Shown: positions 48,901 to 60,200 of the stretch, one piece after another
Layout: every line of letters begins with the position of its first letter
Numbering within the stretch: position 1 is the first letter of the stretch
Assembly: GCA_022829145.1 (NCBI GenBank)
Contig: CM040744.1
Coordinates: 6,731,001 to 6,795,000 of the forward strand
Direction of reading: 5' to 3'
Length of the DNA stretch: 64,000 nt
From: Albula goreensis
Lineage: Eukaryota > Chordata > Actinopteri > Albuliformes > Albulidae
Notes under the pieces: generated by a model
Databases searched by the model: none
Seen by the model: the letters and a program-made list of their open reading frames with translations, nothing else
What the model was told of the DNA's origin: nothing
Program-made: the position numbers and the translations under genes

Positions 48901-51900
48901 AAATAAAATAAAATAAATTAAATTCTTTAGTGCTACAACATCCAATATGGTTATGCATTTGAAGTTTCCTTGAGGGTTTGACAACGTTCTATGCTTTACT
49001 CTTTTGTGAGACTGTGGCAGCCAACCGTGGTCTCCAAGATGGCACTGAGCAGCTAGTAGTGGGTGGTGCAGGAAAACAGGATGCTGGACACCAATGTTCC
49101 CAGGGAATTTTGAAGAAATAAGAAAAGAAAACGAAAATATCATAACAAACCTAATTTAATTCAAACTTAAATCAACAGAAGTTAAGGAACTGCACTCAGC
49201 TGCAGCATGCTACTTTTAAAGGCCTTAGCTCGCTCTACCATAATGTTCCTATAATGTCACCTCTTTAAGTCTTTTTAACTCACCACACCCCACTGAACAG
49301 AGGAGTCCTGGTGGCCTTCAACACATAAACTCACTTTATCCAGTATGTATTTTATTTTTCTGGGTAATCTAAACCCTAAAACCCAAACCAGAATTCAGTA
49401 CAATAACAGTTAACCCAAAATGACACTTATAACAACAAACAATCCCAAAAATATCATAAAACTACAAATATTGTTTTCCCCCCAAACATTTACAAGTGCT
49501 TTCCCCCACCAAACCCCCGCAAAAGCCTCAATGGGAATGCGGAAAGGGGATGTTGTCAGGGCATGTGCTTCCTCTGACACTACCCCCCCAACAACTGGCT
49601 TCTCCACTCACAACACTGGCAGGCGATAAAGAAATCAGAGACAAAAACAACGAACTAAACAAAGCAAGTACATTTTAACCAAACAAAAACCCATGTCATT
49701 TTAAATAAATGTAATAATGTGGTAATGATTAAGTTAGTTTTTGATTTACTTTTCAGAAACAGAAAAGTAAACATTTAAAAATGAAAAGTTATATCAGACG
49801 GATAACATGTTGTAGGTAACCGGCTAGCACTTAGCGAGGTACCCATCGTACTCCTGAGTACACTTGCCCCACATAGCAAATTACCTGAAAATGCTTTAGG
49901 AACTGAGGGACAGTGGGAGGCATTTGTTAGCTTCTCTACATTTCCCCCCACCTCCAGATACTCGCATCCGGGGAAGCGAAACAAATGGTCAGCAGTCACA
50001 TTTTCTTTTCTAGCTCTGTGCTGCACCTGGAACCTGTAAGGTTGCAGGGCCAGAAACGAGCAAGTTATCCTCGCTTTAGAGTCCTTCATACTCCCCAGCC
50101 ACTGAAGAGCCCGATTGTCAGTTTCAAGCAAAAATTCTGCTCCAGACAGGTAATATCTCTAAGGCCCACTTAATACCTAAACACTCTAGCTCAACTGCGG
50201 GTAGCGGGTTTCTCTGGGGACAGCCCCCAAACCCACACCCAATACAACAGTTTGTACTGTGAAGGGCTTGCTGTCACGGCACACAGCACCTTTTAGATCC
50301 TGGAAGGCCCTCTCATGTTTGTCCTCTCATTTTACTTTATTGGATCCTGACAACCATGTTGGATCTGTAAGCACTGCTGCCCATGCGGCAAGCTCTGGCT
50401 TAAAGCGACAGTACAATCCCACCAGTCCTAAAAAGAGTATACCGGTTTTTTTAGTCGCCGGTCTGGGACTCCTCTGAATAGCCTCCACCTTGTCCTGCTG
50501 AGCTTTGATAAGGCTACTACCAGGGGTTTATCCTAGATACCAGGCCACTGGTTGTGCCAGGGAACATTTCTTTGGATGGATCATCAGGTCTGCCCCCTTG
50601 ATCTTCCTGAAGACTAAGCAAAGATGCTGCAGATGTTCCTCCCTAGAGTTGCTGTAGATCATGATATCATCAAAATATGCTGCTGCAAACCCCTCTGTGC
50701 TCACCCGCACCTGATCCAGCAACCGCTGGAAGGTTGGAGGCGCCCCCTGCAGGCCAAAAGGCATTTTACAGTCCCTGGGGGGTCTGGGAGGCTTTGTAGG
50801 GTCTGGCCTGCTCTGATGAGAGGGGCTTGCCAGTAACCCTTACACAAATCAAAGGTGCTAATGACCATCACCTGTCCGATTCGCTCTATCAGGTCATCTA
50901 ACCTGGGCATGGGGTAGGCATCGAACTTGGACTGTGCATTACCTTCAGTCAATGCAAAATCGAATACCCTCATCTCTCTTAGGAATAAGCACTGCAGGGT
51001 TACTCCAATCAGGCCTCTTTCACTCTGTCATAGTCCATTGAACCATCAGCATCTATGGCCACATATGCCGCTCAGGCTTTCCCTGTCAAGTAGGGCACCA
51101 GCAGAACTGCCCATTCCACTCTTGCCCACTGGTAGGTGGGTATCCTGATGGCTTGCCTGGCTGGGTTCCCCCTGTAGAGGGAAGCCTGCCTGAGTAGCCT
51201 CCCCTGCTCTGTGCCAGTGTTGTTCCATCTCTTCCTGGAACTGCAACATTTGCAAATGGATCCGTCGCCATTGCTGCTCCTGCTTTAGGGCCTTAAAAAC
51301 CCATGCTTTAAAAACCCCTGTCATTTTAAATAAATGTAATAATGTGGTAATAATTGATAAATAAACATTTATAAATGATAAATAAATGGTTTTTGATTTT
51401 CTCACACAGAAACAGAAATATAAACACTTTAGAGTGAAAAGTCAGGCAGATGACATGTTGTAAGTAACCGGCTAGCACTTAGCGAGGTACCCATCGTATT
51501 CCTGAGTACACTCGCCCCGCATAACAAATTACCCGAAAATGCTTTCGGAACCAAAGGACAGTAGGGAAGTGTTTGTTAGCTTCTCCACACCCTTCTTATA
51601 GACTCAACATAAAATGTAAATAACTGAAGAATGGTATTTCAACATTTTTATTCTACTTTATTTGGGGTTGGGATAGATGGGGTGGGGCCAGAGAACACTG
51701 GCTGGAGGGCTGGATCTGAATCATTGATCCCTGGTGTAGACTGAACATTAGCATAATGGTTGATTTCTTTGATTGATATTATGTCTGTGTGTTTTTATTT
51801 GGAATAAGACTCTGGAAAGCATGGAGGTTTACCCCCACCTCCTACCTCCCACCCCAGCAACCTTGAGCCACCACCCCGCCCCCGCCCCCCCATCCGTCCC

Positions 51901-54900
51901 TTCCGAGCCTCCCACCTCGAGACACGTGAGTCTTCACACCAAAACTATGCATTTCAATGTTGACAGATTATACAAATATAGATGTCAAATCCCACTGGAA
52001 ATGTGCCCATTTTACAGAAGTCTGCTGTTAGCAAAAATGAATGTCCAGACCTTGACCCCCTGTAGCCACAAATATTTTCATCTATTTTCATGTCACAGCT
52101 GAAGACATGTAAGTCAAGAAGCTGGATGTCACAGGAAAATGTTTCAACTTGGCAGATATTTGTGCTTCGTGATGCCTAGTTTTGCTTCAGGCCTTTTCTG
52201 AGTAATTCTGAGTATAAACACACATTTCTGAAGTTTAGCCCTGACGTGGCAGTTCCTGTGTGGCTTGACTTCATCTTCCAGCCCAAGGCTGGCCTTACAC
52301 CCAGCTCTGAGTTTCGCCTGCCTGTAAAGCCACCTCTCACAGGAAACTCAGTGCCCAACAAAGAGACACTTGTGGTTGCAGCAGCAAGAAATACACTCCT
52401 AGTGTGTTCTTACAGTAATGCTGTAGAGATACTGTGAACTGAAGCCATCTTCAGACAACTGCCTCCCATTTGAAGACTGATTAGTGGTTTCCTGTTCATC
52501 ACTCACCCTAACAAGGGAATAAGGGAGTCTCCGTCTAAAAATTGTTAGTTTTTTAGTTGTTAAAAAGATGGACTATAGTCCGTCTTTTTTTCTGTTCATA
52601 AAGCTAAATCTGCAAACATTTATCTGTATTATATTTGAGCATAAACAATATAATGAGGGTGAGAAACACTAAAAGTAGATTTAAGTGGAGGCTAAGACTT
52701 TTTTATGCCAAGTTGTTCCTCATGCTCTGAACTGTAAACCCCTGCCTGAATGTACTTCTCTCTATACCAGAATTCAGCCAGATGTGGAAGAGAGCTATGA
52801 CGATGTTGGGGTGTTGAACCCCCCTCCACCCTTGCCTGGCGGAGGTAAGACCATGTTTCGACTCATCGTGTTGTAGAAGCAAGACAGATACTAAGACAAT
52901 ATCATATAACTTTGATGGTTTCTAAAAGCTATTTCTGCTAACGTTTTATACTACTTTTCTTTGCAGGACAAAATGCACAGAAAACCGAGGTAAGACATTT
53001 TATTAAAAATAATGAAAATGCTATTTTAAATGTCCACAGAGTTCTCCTGACTGCCTTACCAACCTTTCCATGTCTTTCAGTAGTTCACCATATTGGTTAC
53101 GATTTTCCCTTTTGAACTGACAGAGGATGAGTGACATAAAAATTGTGATTACAAATTGGGGAAAATGGTAAAAATTCCAATATGCATTTATACATTTTGT
53201 TTTACAGGGACAAATACAAATGCATATTAACATACCAAATTATCAAATGACTAGTACTATCCTTCCTTTAACCTGTGCTAATTTACAACAAACCGACAAA
53301 GAAGGACACTAAATATGAATGTATACCAAATATCCATATATTTGTATACAATACTAGGGACAATTTGGAACTGTTCCATAAAAATGATGATACCTGACAT
53401 GATAGCCAGTATGGAGTTTACATGGGGAGGTTATATATAAAAACGTTAAATAATGATAAATGATAAAATGTGTATTAACTTCAATAAGGTTTAAGGTATG
53501 AGTCCTTCCCAAAATCATTTGGCAAAGTATCCCATGAGTACAGACCTATATGAAGTGGAATCAGACAGTGATTGGTATTTGGGCATTTGCTATTCCTTAT
53601 CGTGAAATTAGCTGATGACACTAAGCTCAGGGGTCTAGCAAATAGTTTATGATCAGCTAAGGTAAAGCAGATGGATCTTAACAGAATGCTGAAGTGGATA
53701 GAAACCTGACAAATGACTTTCAATACAGAAAAAACAAAAGTTAATGTAAATTTAAGACTTTCAGACATGATTATTTTATGGGGGGAGCAAAATAATGAAT
53801 TGTATTGAGTGTAAATCAAAGGAATTTATCTAACAACAGTTATACAATTCAGTAATCATGATACACTTCAGGGGTCAATTTACTAATTCCCCAAATAACT
53901 GGTGTCATTTTGCATGCATACTCAAAAGTATTTGCACATGTTAACATTCCACTCTTAATGACTGATCAACAGAGCCATTATGTAAATAAATCCAGACACA
54001 GAGAGCCATATTCAAATGAGGGATTTTGTGTGTTTGGAGGAGATCTCAACCTTTGTTTATGATGAACTGACACACTGGATGTCAGCCATTTGTCAGGTCT
54101 GAAATCGTTACCATGGTTACCATCACCACTCATACTTTTAGCTTCATATAAAATCATATTCTCATTAAATGATGGCTTTTTATTAGCTTTTTAATATTTT
54201 ATTAGTTTTTATTAGCTTTGTTACTCACTAATTGTCACAATAGATTTGTGTGCATTGCTTATTTGTATTTAATTTTGTATTCTGTAACACAATCTAAGTC
54301 ATGATGAAAATGAATTTATTCTTTCTGTTCATGATGTATCCACAATTCTCTTTTTTGTGTATTTTCAGCATTAGGTACATTTCACACAGAGTTTTGTTAA
54401 TGCTTGGAACAGCTTGCCAGGTCATGAATAGAATGAAGTGTTCAAGTCCAGTCTTTATGTAGTGCTGGATAGATTCATAAACAGCGAGACTATTTGGGCT
54501 GAATAACCTGTTCTAGTAACTACATGTTATTTTTTCTAAGTGTAAGAGTGTTGAAAATAATGACAGTACATGGAAAAACTGCATTAGGGAAGAACAACAA
54601 AAGTGAAGCTCACTGATATGGATAGACACATAAAACAATTGCCTCAAAGATGACCACAGAGCTGAATTTACACATCTGCAATCAGATTACAAGTAATTTA
54701 AATCTCAAATCAATCAAGAACTACCGGACATACTATTAGAAATAGTAGATGAGGGAAAAGGCTGACCAAACTCTTTTTAAGTTAATCGATACATTACATA
54801 GTGTAGCCCAATATGTTTCATCAGTCACACATAGAATAGAAATTAAGTCAGATAATTCAAAACACACTTTAGGAGTGCAATCTGTACAATTTGCTATCTG

Positions 54901-57180
54901 ATGTCATTCTATGAATTCAAGAATTGTGAAAGTCACTTCTTTTTTTCTCCTCTCATGTTAACAGGATAGTGCAAGTGATGGTGAAATGTATGAGGATCTT
55001 GAGGAGAGATGGTGAGAGAAATTCACACCTGAATCTCATCAATTTCATCAAGTTTTGAGACTTAAAGATTGGCTTAGACTTGTCAAATGTAAATGATAAA
55101 CAAATTAATATCTCAACTCTATATTGCTAACCACAGTCGTGTATTACTGTAATTCACGAGTATGCAGTTTAGTCTATCTTTCAACCTTTTATGGAACATT
55201 TGCATAGAGTGTGCCTCCACAGCAATGTTTTTTGATGAATAATTATCAAATACTAATGATGCTGTCCAGATCTTAAGTTTCACTGCACTCCATACCCACT
55301 AACCACACCATAAATTGAGAAAAGGACCTATTCCACCCAGCACACCCCATTCAAATTCCTACTCTCTAGCAGGTGCAATAGATCCTTAGATGGTAAGAAA
55401 AAAATGTCTCAGCCGGAGCTTCTTCCCCTGGGGCTATACAAAGACTGAACACGATCCACCATTCCTAAGCCACCCTTACTGGGCCTACAGCTAACTCAAA
55501 CATGCTCACTCAGCATGGTGGCTACTGACACTTTGTCCTGTGAACCTCTAAATATGTATATGTGATGTTGCGTTGGTTTTTTTTTCTGACCTGTTAGCCT
55601 GGTTGTGTGGCCGTTAAGTGCGTCATATTTGCAACAGATGCATTTGTGCCAAGGTCACAAGGTCACTAATTATATCCATACCATGTGCAGGAATTCAAAG
55701 GAGTCGAAAGAAAAAGCAAAGAAGCGTGAGAAAGAGGAGAAGAAACGGCTTGAGCAGGAGAAGAAAGAGCAAAAAGAAAGAGAGAAGAAAGAACAGGAGA
55801 TCAGGAAGAGATTCAAGGTGACTTGGAATGGGCATGGCACATTAATGAAAGCAGAGACACGATTTAGCTTGATATGACAGCCCTAATCATAACATTAACA
55901 GACAATAAATTTTGTTTGTTTATTAATCCTTGTCATTGACATTATCTCATTCATGATAATGTCAAATGACATTCATTTACACTATCATCATAATTGTGTT
56001 GTGCATGAATTTATCGATATTGTCCATCTCCCTGTTTGCAGCTGTCAGGCCCCATACAGGTGATTCACAACGCCAAAGTCAGGACAGATTGCAAAGGGGG
56101 CAAGAACGACCTGTCAGTAAAGCAAGGGGACCTCATTGAAATTGTCCGCGTTACAGACAATCCTGGTGGGCGCTGGCTAGGCAGAACGAGAGATGGCTCA
56201 TGTGAGTAGCTCCTCTTCCTCTTCTTCTGTATTATATATGTATATAAATGGAGTACATTGTGGTGAGTATGGTACCTGTGTGTTTCTTCAGATGGTTATG
56301 TGAAGATTGAATCAGTAGAGATCGACTATGATGATCTGAAACGGAAGAATCAAGGGGAGCCGCTCCCGAGTGAAGGCCCCGAGCTGTATGATGACGTGGG
56401 CACCTTGGATAACAGGTGGTGTCTGGGTCTCAATTCCAAGGCAAAGCATGGTGGGATATGAAACCTGTGTAACTGTCCCTTAGAATGCAAAGGCCATTAG
56501 GCAATATGGAGAAGAGAAGTTATATTTTCAAAACTTTGTTTGCTTTATTGGTATCACAAATATTTGTGGTATAGTTAAGGTATGCCCATGACAGTTTGAC
56601 ATTTAGTAATGTCTGCTTTGAATTTTGTCTTTCTGTTTCAGTGGCCTCACAGGTAAAGCTGGTAAGCCTTATTTTGTTTATTAACCGGCATGTCCACTCT
56701 TTTTAGCTAAACATCAGACTAAAATTCACAGAGTAACACTAAAACAATGTCATTCATTTTTGTTTGAAAAAATATCACTTTGAAACTGTAAAGACATTGA
56801 ATTGAATGGCAGCGAAAAAAGGAAACTAATTTGGGACTGAAGCTGATATAGAGTAATGAGATGGGGAAGTCATGCTTAAAAAAAGCAAACCACAAGCACG
56901 CGCGGTGTGAGAAAAACAGCCCTTCCCTATTCCTATCAGCGATGATACCCCCGATGCCAGATGAAGACGGTGAAATCTACGACGATCTGGATGATCCAAA
57001 ACTGAGTCTTGGGTGAGAATTTTACAGTTTTAAAGTGTTGCATTGTGTTTCATGATTCTGTGTGGCAGTGTCTGCACAGTGTGGTTGGTGTTGCTTAAGC
57101 ATCTGCATAAATCCTCTTACACAGTACAATTTGTTTGTAAATCAGACTTACAATTCTTGTTTTGATTTAAATAGTAAAGG

Positions 57181-57232
<52 letters not shown>

Positions 57233-60200
57233 CTAATATTGCTGTACTTTTGTATTCATGCATATTTCAGATGTATGTTCTCACTCCCACCCAAATGTTT
57301 TGAGCCCCACCTACTGTTAACTTCCTCCTTACACTCAGGAACCACCCACTGGGTACTCTGACTACTCTGATGCACTAGTCTTCTCTATGTTTCACTGAGG
57401 TGACACCAATTACATCTCACTTATACCACTAATGAGAGGTGAGGGGTAAACGAACTTGGTCAGGGAAAGTCATTAGACAGAGCCAAAGAATTCCTCCACA
57501 GTTTGGACCCCTGACTGGAGTTGGAGATAGTGCAGCTGAGACTGGTACTTTTAGCTGTGTGTGTTACAGCTGTAATAAAAACATGTGCTTTTACTTTATG
57601 CTCCACCCAAAGCCGAGCCCATCATTTTAAGGGCTTTCTCAATTACCTCACTACTGGAAAATATGCTGGTCTCAGACAATACTTGCTGAACTCATTATGT
57701 GATGGTGTATTACACTAAAGCCATACTCTGCTCAAATTCATTGCAAAATTGTTGTCATAATATTTTTTTATGTTTTTTTTTAGATTCATTACAAACAGCA
57801 TGTCAGGTTTAGCAAAAAAAAATGTATGGAAAGTATTCATACCTGTGAAAAACTAAAAACTTGTATTCAGTTGTGAGTCAAGGTTACAGGTACTTCTTAA
57901 TCAAATTCAGGCCTGTGTGCTTTAAAAATATAAGTACTGTGTACAAGATTTTTTGTCTTTCATGATCTTCTGTAATCATTCTGGATAATCTGAGGGACAT
58001 CTAGTGGACAGTAATATTATTGCAGAGATTATTTGGGGAAACCCCACTCCAGTGGCTTTTTCTCTTCAAATGAACTAACCAAATAAACATCATCTGTGTA
58101 CAGTCGGCCTGCCTTATCTGCAAGTTTGGCATCCGCAGTTTTGGAGAACCGCAGTCCAAAAATATTTTTTAAAAATCGAGAATCTTCTGGAAAAAGAACA
58201 TTTGAAATTCCCACATGCAGTGTATGCTACAATACTGTATATATTTTCAAGGCTACATTCTAGTAAAGCAAGCTCTTGGAAGTCTGCATCAGATAAAGAT
58301 CAGTGTATACTGTGAATAGTGGTCTACAAAGTTATTCTGTTCAAGTTATCTTATGCTCACAGGTATTTCAGCTTTGAAGTTAAAAATCAGAAATCAACAT
58401 TATCTTCTTGTTTCACATTTTGTAATTTGACAGGAATGTAAGTAAATGTTAAAATTAAAAATCATCACTGGCATTAAGTAGTGATTGTCGTAACATAACA
58501 AGACTGTGTTTATCTGAACATTTCAGACTGCCACCTCCTCCTCCAGAAGTAAACAATGGTAAATCCTTATAACTTGCTGATTGTTTTTCAATGTCGTCAT
58601 TATATTATTCATCCATACACTGTTGTGTAAAATGTTTTTTATGCCATGTAAATGAATAATTTGTAATTTGCTGAACAGCCATTCCAAAGCAAAGGCATAC
58701 CAAAACATAAATAAAATAAAAAGTTATCCCATAAACTTTACCTCTGTGTGGTTCTCAATTCAAGATGAGTTTGACAGGCTGTAGGTTGACATCTCCTCCC
58801 GGGTGCATGCTGACACATCGGCTGCTTCACAGGACTGTAAAAATTCCCAAAACCTATCAGCCATCTGGCTGAAAGACAAGCCTATAGTAATTTATGCAGT
58901 GGAGCATTTTAATGATGGTCTTATCCTCATCAAAACATGACTACATTATTGCTACTCTTCTAACTTTCTCATATCAAATCAGCTGACGAAGTCTATGACG
59001 ATGTGGAGTCCCAGCCATTCCCTCCACCGCCGCCTACCAGAAGGTAAGTCTCTGAGCATTTGAAAGTATTTTTCCAATAACAATGGTTTTAAAAATGTTA
59101 ATTGTTCTACCACACTGACCAGATTTAGCAAAACATCCACACGGTGCCATGACACTAATCCCCTTCAATGTGGCAAAAGGGGCCTTTTTTGCATGCATTG
59201 CCAGTTGGGGTTGGTTTCACCTCAACGTGAGGACTCCACCTTCAGCCTCCTGGCACCTTGCTGTTCTCTGGAGCTTTCAGACAACCTCCGAGATGATTTT
59301 TTGGTTTATCAGTTTTATCCAATGGCTGCACAGTGTGGTCAGTAGTAAAAAGCATCCAAAACTTCACATCAGGTTACCCTCAAAAGCATGTGCTGTGATG
59401 TGTGCTGTCAGGTTTTTTTCAGTGAACATTCAAAAATCAATTATGTCCATAATACTATTTAGAGAGACAGAATGGATTTTAATAAGCCATTGATAATGTA
59501 AAACATCATCAGTGCCATTGTGTCAGTTTTGAGCAATATATAGTTGGATAGCAGTATAAGTAGATAACCTTTGAGGAATGCCAACTACAGTAACTTTTTA
59601 CTTCAAATGTTTTGACAATGAACCTCATTGGTCAGAATGGAATACATATATGTATGTATGAGGGGAAGCCTCATTATAACCTTCATCCATTTACAAATTT
59701 ACATAAACATTACCTAATAAGCATCAGCCCTTAAGGGGAGGTAAGTGTACAGGACATGCTCATTTTACTAAACAGTTAGTCAAATTAGGGTCAGGAAAGT
59801 TAACAGTGTCTTTCACATTACAATCATATTTATTCACAATGGTCTAAAGAAAGTATTGTTGTGAAAAATTAGAAATAAAAGGCTTGAAATTATTTAAAAT
59901 AAGATGCCATTTAAAAAGCAAATCATTGTACACTGCACGAAAACAAATAATATGTAAATTGGGGTAAGAACCTCATGAACAATGGTTTGCGATTCATGTA
60001 CCATGCAACTTTTTTGTGTCAGGAAATTGTACTGAAGGCTGATGATTCTGTCCACTAGACTGCTGAAGGACATGGTCCCTGATGGATTTCTAAAAATTGC
60101 CATTCTCCCCAGTCTCCCACAGGTCAAGTCAAAAGGGAAAGCTGAGGAGAAGGACTCCAAGAAGCAGAAGAAGTTTGAGAAGGAGGAAAAGGAATTCAGG

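Larger units (their letters stand above)
49694..51589 (-). mobile_element. Compact Ty3/gypsy LTR element, defective
   Basis: Lies in fyb1 intron 2, antisense to the gene. Two direct repeats, 51319-51589 (5' LTR, 271 bp) and 49694-49940 (3' LTR, 247 bp), both begin TGT-GAGAAGCTAACAAA (one base differs) and end TGACA on the minus strand. A polypurine tract (GGAGGTGGGGGGAAA) abuts the 3' LTR. The 1.4-kb interior reads, in order, gag-like, reverse transcriptase and RNase H. Protease and integrase are missing, and gag is joined directly to reverse transcriptase near 51012. Several stops and frame changes make every part non-coding today. The two LTRs differ at many sites and by small indels, so the insertion is old. 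Confidence 0.85.

Noticed and set aside
49775-50131. 118-codon frame as an active host gene
   Set aside because: It is the RNase H end of a defective gypsy element reading into its own LTR.
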